A DNA stretch of 64,000 nucleotides from Sphingomonadales bacterium (lineage in GTDB: Bacteria > Pseudomonadota > Alphaproteobacteria > Sphingomonadales > Sphingomonadaceae). Positions 15,481 to 23,712 of the stretch are shown here, in pieces. Under the pieces are notes generated by a model. The model was not told the origin of the DNA. It ran no database searches and saw only the letters and a program-made list of their open reading frames with translations. Location: positions 1 through 64,000 of the forward strand of contig JANXVZ010000026.1 of assembly GCA_025351405.1 (NCBI GenBank), read 5' to 3'. Numbering within the stretch: position 1 is the stretch's first letter; the number at the start of each line of letters is the position of its first letter. Both the position numbers and the translations under genes were made by a program.

Positions 15481-17547
15481 TCAACGCACGATTCTGAAGC
15501 CGGCCCAGATGGTGCGCGGCGTGCCACGGTCGATGACACCGCTTGTCGAAATGCCCGCTTCGACCAGCGTGTCGGTGATGTTCTCGGCGCGCAGGGTCAG
15601 CGCGACGCCATGCGCCAGTGGGATGACCGCCACGGCGTCAAGCGTCAGGGCGTCGTTCAGGCGGCGGCTGGCGAGATCGTCCTCGAACTGGCCGCTGGTA
15701 TAGCGCCCGGTCACGGCCAGCAGCGCATCGGTGGCAGGCGTCCAGCCAAGCGTCGCACTGGCCTGGTGCGTCGGTGTCTGGGCCGGGGTCAGCCCGTCCA
15801 GCGCCAGTGCTGCCCCCGACGCACGGACGCGCGACCGGGTATAGGCATAAGACGCATCGAACCGCCACGCGCCCCGGGCGACGTGCGCTTCGGCCTCGAT
15901 GCCGCGCGCAACGATCGCGTCGAGATTCCGGCGCTGGCGATAGGCGGCGCCTGCGGCGACAAAGCCGACCTGCGGAAATACTCCCGGGCCGAGCGCGACC
16001 GTGACGTTTGCGATGGCGTTGTCGAGGCGGTTGACGAACGCCGTCAACCCCAGGTTCACGCCGGGCAGGGGGTGCAGGTCGATGCCTGCCTCGATGCCGC
16101 GCAGGCGTTCCGGGACAAGGCCGGTGTTCGCCGCGGTGGCGTCGGCCCCGACCCGGAACGGCCTGTAAAGTTCGTTGAGCGTCGGCAGGCGATAGCCGAG
16201 ATAGCCGGCCCCCCGCAGCCCCAAGACTGGTGACGGCGCCCAGGCGATGCCGCCGCGCCCGGTGCCTTCCCATTTGCTGCGGTCGGCGGGGTGTATGTCG
16301 ATGGTGGTGGCGTTGGTTTGCGCATCGTGTTCGACGAGCGCTCCGTCGGCGATGCGCCAATGGTCGAGCCGGCCCCCTGCCGTCAGCGTCAGCGTCGCCG
16401 CTGGTGCGAAGCTGGCTTCGGCATAACCGCCGACCACCTGGTTGTGTCCGCCGGCCTCGCGCAGCCGGGTAAAGCGGCCGAGCAGGTAGCGCGAGCGCTC
16501 ACGCGTCTGGCCCGTCTCGTCGTGAAGATCGATACCGAGCCGCAACTGCAGGGCATCGCCGACCGGCGGGCGCACTTCGATCTTGCCGCCGAAACCGGTT
16601 GCCGGCGTGTTGAACTGGTCCAGCGACGGGGTCGCCACGGCGCGGGCCGCATCGAGGGCGACGACGGTGTTGGTAAAGGCCATCGCCTGCACATAGCCAA
16701 GCGCCTCCCACTGCCAGCGGCCATCGCCGACCAGCCGCAGGCTGCTGCTGGCACCTTTGACCTCGGCGCTGTTGCCCTCCACGCCGCGCACGCGTCGGTC
16801 GTCAAAGGCAAGGGCGTTGACCATCAGCCGGGTCGTTTCATTGACCTGGACGACGCTGTGCAGCCCGATGCTGCCCTGCTTGTAGCGCGCCGCAACATCG
16901 GCCGGGCCGCGCTGGCCTTCGGGAACGATGACATAGCCATCACCGCCATCAAAGCGCCCGAACAGCGAAATGCTGCCTTCGCCAAGCCGCGCGCTGCCGA
17001 CACCGCCCAAGGAGACGCTGTTGCGGCTGCCATAGGCGACATCGGCCTGCATCGCCGGCAGTGCCGCCGGGTCGGCACTTTGCAGCTCGATGGTGCCGGC
17101 TAGCGCCCCTGTGCCAAACGCGCCCGCACCGGCGCCGCGGGTGACGATGGCAGCGCCAAGACGTTCCGGGGCCAGCGCGAACCACGGGATGTAGCCGGCG
17201 AAGGGATCGGCGACCGGAGCGCCATCGAGCAGCACGAGCGCACGGCTCGACGCATTGCCGCCCAGTGCGCGCAGCGTGGCGCCCTGGCTCGTCGGGTTGG
17301 CGGTGCGGCTGTCGGTGCGGCGAAACTGCTGGAACCCGCCAACGTCGCGCAGCACATCCTCGATCCGTCCCGAGGCTGAACCGGTCAGCCGGGCACGGGG
17401 GATGCTGACCTTGTCATAGGCGACATCGCCCTTTGGAACCGGCAGCGCCGTGACGATGATCTCACCGGTTTCAACGGCGGCGGCCGACCCTGCCAGCAGC
17501 ATGCCTGTCGATACTCCGGCCAAGACCATTGCCATGAAGCTGCGCAT
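15481..17547 (-). CDS. TonB-dependent receptor (candidate PQQ importer)
   Basis: A 688-residue outer-membrane TonB-dependent receptor. It has a signal peptide, a TonB-box-like start (ETGEIIVTALPVPKG), a plug domain (LRALGGNASSRALVLLDGAP, GAGAGAFGTGALAGTIEL) and a beta-barrel ending in an aromatic-poor GTPRTIWAGFRIVR. The ATG at 17547 follows GGGGAGACGGGG. It lies 100 bases before a PQQ dehydrogenase gene. PqqU (YncD) of E. coli is a receptor of similar length that imports PQQ, so PQQ uptake is a reasonable guess from context. A sugar or vitamin B12-type substrate cannot be excluded. Confidence 0.88.
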   Translation of the reverse strand: MRSFMAMVLAGVSTGMLLAGSAAAVETGEIIVTALPVPKGDVAYDKVSIPRARLTGSASGRIEDVLRDVGGFQQFRRTDSRTANPTSQGATLRALGGNASSRALVLLDGAPVADPFAGYIPWFALAPERLGAAIVTRGAGAGAFGTGALAGTIELQSADPAALPAMQADVAYGSRNSVSLGGVGSARLGEGSISLFGRFDGGDGYVIVPEGQRGPADVAARYKQGSIGLHSVVQVNETTRLMVNALAFDDRRVRGVEGNSAEVKGASSSLRLVGDGRWQWEALGYVQAMAFTNTVVALDAARAVATPSLDQFNTPATGFGGKIEVRPPVGDALQLRLGIDLHDETGQTRERSRYLLGRFTRLREAGGHNQVVGGYAEASFAPAATLTLTAGGRLDHWRIADGALVEHDAQTNATTIDIHPADRSKWEGTGRGGIAWAPSPVLGLRGAGYLGYRLPTLNELYRPFRVGADATAANTGLVPERLRGIEAGIDLHPLPGVNLGLTAFVNRLDNAIANVTVALGPGVFPQVGFVAAGAAYRQRRNLDAIVARGIEAEAHVARGAWRFDASYAYTRSRVRASGAALALDGLTPAQTPTHQASATLGWTPATDALLAVTGRYTSGQFEDDLASRRLNDALTLDAVAVIPLAHGVALTLRAENITDTLVEAGISTSGVIDRGTPRTIWAGFRIVR

Positions 17548-17764
17548 CCGTCCCCGTCTCCCCGACACGTCATTGGCTGTTGTTCGCAGCTATGCCGCGC
17601 CTGTGCTTAGAAGAGCAGGATCGCGCCGGTCGCAAACGAATTCGCACAGGCTGCGTCGCTACGTGGCGGCGCACGCACAAGGCCAATCGACAAGATTGCC
17701 GATCTCGGGCAATCGCTCTGCAGGATCATGCGCAGCTTTCGCATGGGGATTGGGGAGAGACAGG

Positions 17765-18148
17765 ATGTTCAGTCACGTCATGGTCGGTGCCGACGATGTC
17801 GCCGCTTCGAAGCAGTTTTACGACGCAACCCTTGGCGCCCTGGGCATCGCGCCGGGCACCCACGATGACAAGGGGCGCGTTTTCTACATGACGCCGACAG
17901 GTGTCTTTGCCATCAGCAAGCCGATCAATGGCGAGGCCGCGTCCCACGCCAACGGTGCCACGATCGGCTTTGCAGCCAAATCGCCCGAGCAGGCCGATGC
18001 CTGGCATGCAGCCGGTGTCGCGGCAGGGGGAACGCCGTGCGAAGATGCACCGGGGGTCCGCGAAGGCAGCGCCGGAAAGCTTTACCTCGCCTATCTGCGC
18101 GACCCGGCCGGCAACAAGCTATGTGCACTGCATCGCATGCCGGCCTGA
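17765..18148 (+). CDS. VOC/glyoxalase family protein
   Basis: A 127-residue single-module protein of the vicinal oxygen chelate fold, which includes glyoxalase I and extradiol dioxygenases. The beta-alpha-beta-beta-beta pattern is visible: MFSHVMVGADDVAASKQFYD, then GFAAKSPEQADAWHAAGVAAGG and AYLRDPAGNKLCALHR. The first metal His (His4) and others are present, but the substrate is unknown. The ATG follows GGGGAGAGACAGG. DUF72 and glutathione peroxidase genes follow closely on the same strand, so the three may be co-transcribed; a role in detoxification is suggested by that context only. Confidence 0.82.
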   Translation: MFSHVMVGADDVAASKQFYDATLGALGIAPGTHDDKGRVFYMTPTGVFAISKPINGEAASHANGATIGFAAKSPEQADAWHAAGVAAGGTPCEDAPGVREGSAGKLYLAYLRDPAGNKLCALHRMPA

Positions 18149-18161
18149 GCGCTCGGGCGCG

Positions 18162-18935
18162 ATGATCCATGTCGGAATTGGCGGCTGGACCTTCGAGCCA
18201 TGGCGCGGGGTGTTCTACCCCAAGGGCCTTGTCCAGGCCCGCGAGCTTGAATTCGCCTCGCGGGCGCTGACTTCGATTGAAGTCAACGGCACCTTTTACG
18301 GCACCCAGAAGCGCGACAGCTTCGCGCGCTGGGCTGCCGAAACGCCGGACGGATTCGTCTTTTCCCTCAAAGCGCCCCGCTTTGCGGTCAATCGCAGGGT
18401 CCTCGCCGACGCCGGGCCTTCGATCGAGCGCTTCGTGGCAGGCGGCGTTGATGCGCTGGGCGACAAGCTTGGGCCCGTGCTCTGGCAGTTCGCCGCGACC
18501 AAGGCTTTCGAGCCCGAGGATCTTGCGCGGTTCGTGGCGCTGCTGCCGGCGAGGGCCGGTGACGTCCCGTTGCGGCACGCGCTCGAAGTGCGCCATCCCA
18601 GCTTCGAGACCGAGGCGTTCCTCGCCATCGCCCGGAATGCCGGGGCCGCGGTGGTGTTCGCCGATTCGGATCGTTACCCTTCGATCGACGCTTCCACGGC
18701 CGATTTCCACTATGCGCGGTTGCAGATGAGCGAGGATGCGAACACCACCGGCTATACCGAGACGCGGATAGACCATTGGGCGGCGCAGGCAATAACCTGG
18801 GGCCGGGGCGGCAAGGATGTGTTCGTCTATTTCATCAGCGGCGCGAAGGTGCGCAACCCGGCCGCCGCCATGGCGCTGATTGCGCGGATCGGCCGCAACC
18901 CGGCAAACGGAGACAATGATGACCAGCATCTATGA
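18162..18935 (+). CDS. DUF72 domain protein
   Basis: A 257-residue TIM-barrel-like DUF72 (YecE family) protein of unknown function, cytoplasmic. The family pattern is clear: HVGIGGWTFEPWRGVFYP at the start, SIEVNGTFYGTQ, FVFSLKAPRFAVNRR, and KLGPVLWQFA. The ATG at 18162 is 14 bases after the VOC stop. Its 3' end overlaps the glutathione peroxidase start by 17 bases, so translation of these genes is coupled. Confidence 0.9.
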   Translation: MIHVGIGGWTFEPWRGVFYPKGLVQARELEFASRALTSIEVNGTFYGTQKRDSFARWAAETPDGFVFSLKAPRFAVNRRVLADAGPSIERFVAGGVDALGDKLGPVLWQFAATKAFEPEDLARFVALLPARAGDVPLRHALEVRHPSFETEAFLAIARNAGAAVVFADSDRYPSIDASTADFHYARLQMSEDANTTGYTETRIDHWAAQAITWGRGGKDVFVYFISGAKVRNPAAAMALIARIGRNPANGDNDDQHL

Positions 18936-19398
18936 TTACGAAGCCCGCCGTATCGATGGCAGCAGCGCCAAGCTCGACGCCTGGCGTGGCGACGTCCTGC
19001 TGATCGTCAACACCGCCAGCAAATGCGGCTTCACCCCGCAATATGAGGGGCTGGAGGCGCTGCAGACGAAATATGCCGCGAGGGGCTTCAGTGTGCTGGG
19101 TTTTCCATGCAACCAGTTCGGCGCCCAGGAACCGGGTGACGAGGCCGAAATCGCCAGCTTCTGCAAGCTGAGCTATGCCGTCGACTTCCCGATGTTCGCC
19201 AAGGTCGATGTCAATGGCCCTACCGCGCATCCGCTGTGGCAGGCGCTGAAGAAAGCGGCGCCCGGCCTGCTCGGCAGCGAGGGCATCAAGTGGAATTTCA
19301 CCAAATTCCTTGTCGATCGCGCGGGGAATGTCGTCGATCGCTACGCCCCTGCCACCAAGCCCGAGGCACTGGCCGCCAAAATCGAGGCGCTGCTTTGA
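18919..19398 (+). CDS. Glutathione peroxidase (Cys type)
   Basis: A 159-residue thiol peroxidase of the glutathione peroxidase family, which reduces hydroperoxides with glutathione or thioredoxin. The active-site tetrad is visible: peroxidatic Cys36 in NTASKCGFTPQY (Cys in place of selenocysteine), Gln in GFPCNQFGAQEPG, Trp and Asn in KWNFTKFLVDRAG. The second Cys, in SFCKLSY, may resolve the reaction. Two ATGs are adjacent (18916 and 18919); the second has the better spacing from GGAG. It overlaps the end of DUF72 and ends in a 13-bp hairpin that includes its stop codon. Confidence 0.93.
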   Translation: MTSIYDYEARRIDGSSAKLDAWRGDVLLIVNTASKCGFTPQYEGLEALQTKYAARGFSVLGFPCNQFGAQEPGDEAEIASFCKLSYAVDFPMFAKVDVNGPTAHPLWQALKKAAPGLLGSEGIKWNFTKFLVDRAGNVVDRYAPATKPEALAAKIEALL

Positions 19399-19413
19399 AC
19401 GCAGCGCCTCGAT
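19381..19413 (+). terminator. Terminator-like hairpin at end of glutathione peroxidase gene
   Basis: ATCGAGGCGCTGC (19381-19393) pairs perfectly with GCAGCGCCTCGAT (19401-19413) around a 7-base loop holding the stop codon. It separates this operon from the convergent gene. Confidence 0.6.
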
Positions 19414-19436
19414 AGGCGTCATGACGCAGAAGCCGG

Positions 19437-19814
19437 TCAGGCCGCCTTGCGACGGCGCGGGGCGGCAGCTGCGGCGGCGTCATGCTCTTCGTCGTGTTGG
19501 GGCGTACCGCTTTCGCTCAGCGCCATGCCCAGATCGGCAAGTTTGTCACCATTCTTGTCGGCGCGGGCGGCGATCCTGGTGGTCGCCTCGCCAAGGCGAT
19601 GGGCGATAGCGGCAATGCGCTCGCCATCGGGCTCCTTGCTGTCAAGCTGGCGGCGCAGCGACGCGAGATCGCGGGGAATGCCCTTGGCACCCGGAATATC
19701 GATGTCGGACAATACCGCTTCCCAATCTTCGATCATCGAAACGGCATTGGCGGGTTTCACGTCTTCGATACCGCGGTTGAAGGCGTTGAGAGTGGCGGCG
19801 AAACGAACAGCCAT
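19437..19814 (-). CDS. Hypothetical protein with Ala/Arg/Lys-rich tail
   Basis: Not recognised. The 125-residue product is largely helical (FAATLNAFNRGIEDVKPANA, LASLRRQLDSKEPDGERIAA, LGEATTRIAARADKNGDKLA), acidic in the middle and basic at the end (AAAAAAPRRRKAA), like the tails of some nucleoid or granule-binding proteins. It has no Cys, signal peptide or membrane segment. Start chosen at the ATG at 19814 with AAGAG upstream; an in-frame ATG at 19847 is possible. It is convergent with glutathione peroxidase and divergent from the transaminase. Confidence 0.6.
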   Translation of the reverse strand: MAVRFAATLNAFNRGIEDVKPANAVSMIEDWEAVLSDIDIPGAKGIPRDLASLRRQLDSKEPDGERIAAIAHRLGEATTRIAARADKNGDKLADLGMALSESGTPQHDEEHDAAAAAAPRRRKAA

Positions 19815-20002
19815 GATGTCGAACTCTTGGTACGCAGTCACGACCATCGTGACCTGAGGGTCAAAAAGCCCTCGCCAAAGTGATGTTCCACTCCCGCCAA
19901 AATGCCGCATATCGGCAGCGAAAGGATCAGGCGCTGCTTGCGGTTGCACGACCGGCCTGCCCATGCTGTTGTATCCGGGATCGCTATTGCCAGAGAGAAG
20001 AC

Positions 20003-21343
20003 ATGCTCCATTCGCCTTCGACCGAACAGGCTCCCAACGACCTTGACGCGTTCTGGATGCCGTTCACGGACAATCGCTATTTCAAGGCCAATCCGCGCCT
20101 GCTCGCTTCGGCGAAGGGCATGTTCTATGCGACGCCCGAGGGCCGCCAGGTGCTCGATGGCACTGCCGGGCTGTGGTGCGTCAATGCCGGCCATGGCCGC
20201 GAAACGATTGTCGAAGCCATCCGCGAGCAGGCCGGCCGGCTCGATTTCGCGCCGACCTTCCAGCTTGGCCACCCGCTGGCGTTCACGCTGGCGGCGCGCC
20301 TTGGCGGCATCATGCCGTCCGATCTCGATCGCATCTTCTTTGCCAATTCGGGTTCGGAGGCGGTGGATACCGCGCTCAAGATCGCGCTGGCCTATCATCG
20401 CGTGCGTGGCCAGGGCAGCCGTACCCGGCTCATCGGGCGCGAACGCGGTTATCACGGCACCGGTTTCGGCGGCATTTCGGTCGGCGGCATCGTCACCAAC
20501 CGGCGGGTGTTCGGACCCGGCCTGCCGGGCAGCGACCACCTTCCGCACACCCATGACCATGCCCGCAACGCCTTTTCGCGCGGCCAGCCCGAGCATGGCG
20601 CGCACCTCGCCGATGCACTGGAGGGCCTTGTCAACCTGCACGGCGCCGATACCATCGCCGCTGTCATCGTCGAGCCGATGGCGGGGTCGACCGGCGTGCT
20701 GGTACCGCCCAAGGGCTATCTCGAACGCCTGCGCGAAATCTGCACCCGCCACGGCATTCTGCTGATCTTCGATGAAGTCATTACCGGTTTCGGCCGTGTC
20801 GGTGCCGCCACCGCTGCCGAACGCCTGGGCGTCACGCCGGACATGATCACGCTTGCCAAGGGTATCACCAACGCCGCGGTGCCGATGGGTGCCGTCGCCT
20901 GCCGCCGTGAGATCTATGACACCGTTACCGGCGCGATGGCCGATGCGGCGGGGATCGAGCTTTTTCACGGCTACACCTAGTCCGGCCACCCGCTCGCCTG
21001 CGCTGCCGCGCTGGCAACGCTCGATCTTTATCGCGACGAGGCGCTGTTCGAGCGGTCGCGAAGCCTTGAAACGCAATGGGAGGCCGCCGTCCACGGTCTT
21101 GCCGGGCATCGCCATGTCATCGACATTCGCAACATGGGGCTGGTGGCGGGGATCGAGCTTGCGCCGCGCGCCGGCGCGCCGGGGGCGCGTGCGCAGGAAC
21201 TGTTCCGCAGGTTGTTCGATGCCGGCTTCCTGGTGCGCGCCACCGCCGATATCATCGCCCTGTCGCCGCCGCTGATCATCGACGAGGAGCAGATTGCGAC
21301 GCTGGTCGATGCTGTTGCGGCGTCGCTGGCGATGGTGGAATAA
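20003..21343 (+). pseudogene. Class III omega-amino acid:pyruvate transaminase broken by one amber codon
   Basis: A fold-type I PLP aminotransferase of the beta-alanine/omega-amino acid:pyruvate group. The frame is open for 446 codons except for TAG at 20978-20980, codon 326, in HGYT*SGHPLACAAALATL, where the family has Tyr (GYTYSGHP). TAC or TAT to TAG is a single-base change. Upstream features are intact: VLDGTAGLWCVNAGHGR, FFANSGSEAVDTALKIA, FDEVITGFGRVG and the PLP Lys286 in LAKGITNAAVP. The 3' part is also undamaged to the normal C-terminus. The truncated 325-residue product lacks the C-terminal domain. Either a very recent nonsense mutation, a sequencing error or amber suppression explains it. 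Confidence 0.85.
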
Positions 21344-21425
21344 TGTCGAAATCCCGCCCTTTGCGCGCGTTTTGCGCTATGGCGGCTCCATAATCGGCGT
21401 CATTCCCGGCGCCCCGGAGCATTTC

Positions 21426-22724
21426 ATGACCGACGACAGCAATTTGCGGCCAAAGCGCCCGATGCACCACCAGGCCCGGACCATCGGCAACCGGCGGTTG
21501 AAGCCGGCTACGATGATGATGGGGCATGGCTATGATCCGCGGCTATCGGAAGGATCGCTGAAGCCGCCGATCTTCCTCACCTCGACCTTCGTTTTCGAAA
21601 GCGCCGCCGAGGGCAAGCGCTTCTTCGAGGGGGTTACCGGCGTGCGCCCGGGCGGCGCCGAGGGCCTGGTTTATTCGCGCTTCAACGGCCCCGACCAGGA
21701 GATACTGGAGGACCGGCTGGCGTTGTGGGAAGACGCCGAGGAGACGCTGACCTTTTCAAGCGGCATGTCGGCCATCGCCACCACCTTCCTGGCGCTGGTC
21801 AAGCCCGGCGATGTCATCGTCCATTCGGCGCCGCTTTATGCCGCCACCGAGACGCTGATCGGGCGCATCCTCGGCAAGTTCGGTGTGACTTTCCTCGATT
21901 TCCCGGCCGGCGCGACGCAGCCCGAAATCGAAGCGGTCATGACAGCCGCCAGGGCCAAAGGGCGGGTTGCCGCGATCTATCTGGAAAGCCCGGCCAACCC
22001 GACCAACGCGCTCGTCGATGTCGAGGCGGTCCATGCCGCCCGCGCCGCCGTCCTTGCCGACGCGGATCTGCCGCCGATCATCATCGACAACACGTTCCTG
22101 GGGCCGCTATGGGCGCAGCCGCTCGCACAGGGTGCCGATATCACCATCTATTCACTGACCAAATATGTCGGCGGCCACAGCGATCTCGTCGCCGGGGCCT
22201 GCATCGGCGCCAAATCGGTGCTGACCCCCATCCGCATGATCCGCAACACCATCGGCACCATCACCGATCCGCACACGGCGTGGATGCTGCTGCGATCGCT
22301 GGAAACGCTTGAGCTGCGGATGAGCCGGGCAGGCGACAACGCCGCCAAGGTCTGCGCCTATCTGCGCGACCACGCCAAGGTCGAACGCGTCGGCTACCTC
22401 GGCTTCCTCGAGCCCGGCTCGCGCCAGGCGGATATCTATGCGCGGCATTGCAGCGGCGCGGGTTCGACTTTCTCGCTGATCGTCAAGGGCGGCGAGGCGG
22501 AGGCCTTCCGCCTGCTCGACAATTTGAAACTGGTCAAGCTGGCGGTCAGCCTCGGTGGCACCGAAAGCCTCGCCTCGCATCCGGCGGCAATGACGCATCT
22601 GTCGGTGGCCCCGGCGCGCAAGCAGGAACTCGGCATCACCGACAATCTTGTGCGGGTGTCGATCGGCGTCGAGGATGCCGATGACCTTATCGCCGACTTC
22701 GAACAGGCGCTGGACGCGGTGTGA
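21426..22724 (+). CDS. Cystathionine gamma-synthase/methionine gamma-lyase family PLP enzyme
   Basis: A 432-residue Cys/Met-metabolism PLP-dependent enzyme, cytoplasmic. It carries the family motifs: YSRFNGPDQEILEDRLALWE, FSSGMSAIATTFLAL, ESPANPTNALVD, the PLP Asp in IIIDNTFLGPLWAQP and the Schiff-base Lys in IYSLTKYVGGHSDLVAGA, and GGTESLASHPAAMTH near the end. The N-terminal extension of about 30 residues is longer than in MetB or MetZ. Cystathionine gamma-synthase, O-succinylhomoserine sulfhydrylase and methionine gamma-lyase cannot be told apart here. CGGAG lies 7 bases before the ATG. I saw no SAM riboswitch in the 82 bases after the transaminase. Confidence 0.88.
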   Translation: MTDDSNLRPKRPMHHQARTIGNRRLKPATMMMGHGYDPRLSEGSLKPPIFLTSTFVFESAAEGKRFFEGVTGVRPGGAEGLVYSRFNGPDQEILEDRLALWEDAEETLTFSSGMSAIATTFLALVKPGDVIVHSAPLYAATETLIGRILGKFGVTFLDFPAGATQPEIEAVMTAARAKGRVAAIYLESPANPTNALVDVEAVHAARAAVLADADLPPIIIDNTFLGPLWAQPLAQGADITIYSLTKYVGGHSDLVAGACIGAKSVLTPIRMIRNTIGTITDPHTAWMLLRSLETLELRMSRAGDNAAKVCAYLRDHAKVERVGYLGFLEPGSRQADIYARHCSGAGSTFSLIVKGGEAEAFRLLDNLKLVKLAVSLGGTESLASHPAAMTHLSVAPARKQELGITDNLVRVSIGVEDADDLIADFEQALDAV

Positions 22725-22770
22725 GCGGTACAGATACCAGCTTTGGTGGCACGACGAGGGGGCATATCAG

Positions 22771-23664
22771 TTGAAGACAACCACACGGCGCTGGTCGATC
22801 GGGCTGCTGGCCATGGCCGGGCTATCGGCCGCCGCCGCCCCGCTGACCGGGTGCACAAAGCTCGATACGCTGAATAACCTCAACGCGCTGACGCCGGGGG
22901 ATGGCGGTGTCCGCACCGCCGCGACTGGCGTCGCTTTCGGCAGCGATCCGCGCCAGGTGCTCGACATCTACGCGCCGTCGAAGGCGGCAGGCGCACCCGT
23001 CGTGGTGTTCTTTTACGGTGGGAGCTGGAACAGTGGTCGCCGGCAGGATTACGCCTTTGCAGCACGCGCACTGGCGGCGCGGGGCTTTGTCGTCGTCGTG
23101 CCGGACTATCGGCTGGTGCCGCAGGTGCACTACCCCGCCTTCGTCGAGGACGGCGCCAGCGCGGTGGCATGGACAGCGGCGCATATCGCTCAATATGGTG
23201 GCAACCCCGCGCATATTGGCGTCAGTGGCCATAGCGCCGGCGCCTATATCGCGCTGATGCTGGCGCTCGACCAACGCTGGCTGAGGGCGGCCGGTGCGCC
23301 GGGTGCGATCAAGGCGGCCGTCGGCCTCGCCGGGCCGTATGATTTCTACCCCTGGGTGCACGGCGGCGCGGCGGAAGCGGCCTTTGGCGGTGCCCCCGAC
23401 CCGCACGACACCCAGCCGATCGCCCATGTTCGCGCCGATGCACCACCGGTGCTGCTGCTGAACGGCGACGCCGACGACACGGTGCAGCCGCGCAATGCCA
23501 CGGCGCTGGCGGCGGCGCTGACGAAAGTCGGCGCACCGGCGGAGCCGAGGCTTTATGCCGGTGTCGGCCACATCGGCATCATCCTGTCGATGTCGAAACC
23601 GTTTCGCGGCAAGGATGCAGCGCTGTCCGACAGCACGACATTCTTCCACAAGATACTCGGGTAA
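22771..23664 (+). CDS. Alpha/beta-hydrolase lipoprotein (carboxylesterase-like)
   Basis: A 297-residue alpha/beta-hydrolase of the BD-FAE/esterase-lipase type. The N-terminus has twin Arg (TTTRRWSIGLLAMAG) and ends in a lipobox (APLTGC, Cys28), so it is probably a lipoprotein. The oxyanion motif FFYGGSWNSG, nucleophile Ser155 in GVSGHSAGAYIAL, Asp in LLNGDADDTVQP and His in YAGVGHIGI form the catalytic machinery. The start is TTG at 22771 with GAGGGGG upstream; no ATG fits. It ends at a hairpin shared with the convergent TonB receptor. The substrate is unknown. Confidence 0.85.
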   Translation: MKTTTRRWSIGLLAMAGLSAAAAPLTGCTKLDTLNNLNALTPGDGGVRTAATGVAFGSDPRQVLDIYAPSKAAGAPVVVFFYGGSWNSGRRQDYAFAARALAARGFVVVVPDYRLVPQVHYPAFVEDGASAVAWTAAHIAQYGGNPAHIGVSGHSAGAYIALMLALDQRWLRAAGAPGAIKAAVGLAGPYDFYPWVHGGAAEAAFGGAPDPHDTQPIAHVRADAPPVLLLNGDADDTVQPRNATALAAALTKVGAPAEPRLYAGVGHIGIILSMSKPFRGKDAALSDSTTFFHKILG

Positions 23665-23676
23665 GCGCGCCGAAAT

Positions 23677-23704
23677 CCCTGTCGCCCGGCGGCGGGAGAC
23701 AGGG
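23677..23704. terminator. Hairpin between convergent esterase and TonB receptor
   Basis: CCCTGTCGCCC (23677-23687) pairs with GGGAGACAGGG (23694-23704) with one mismatch. It lies between two convergent stop codons and may serve both. Confidence 0.5.
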
Positions 23705-23712
23705 GTGCGGCC

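Noticed and set aside
21344-21425. Possible SAM-II riboswitch before the Cys/Met PLP enzyme
   Set aside because: The gap is only 82 bases and does not show the conserved SAM-II core that I would expect.
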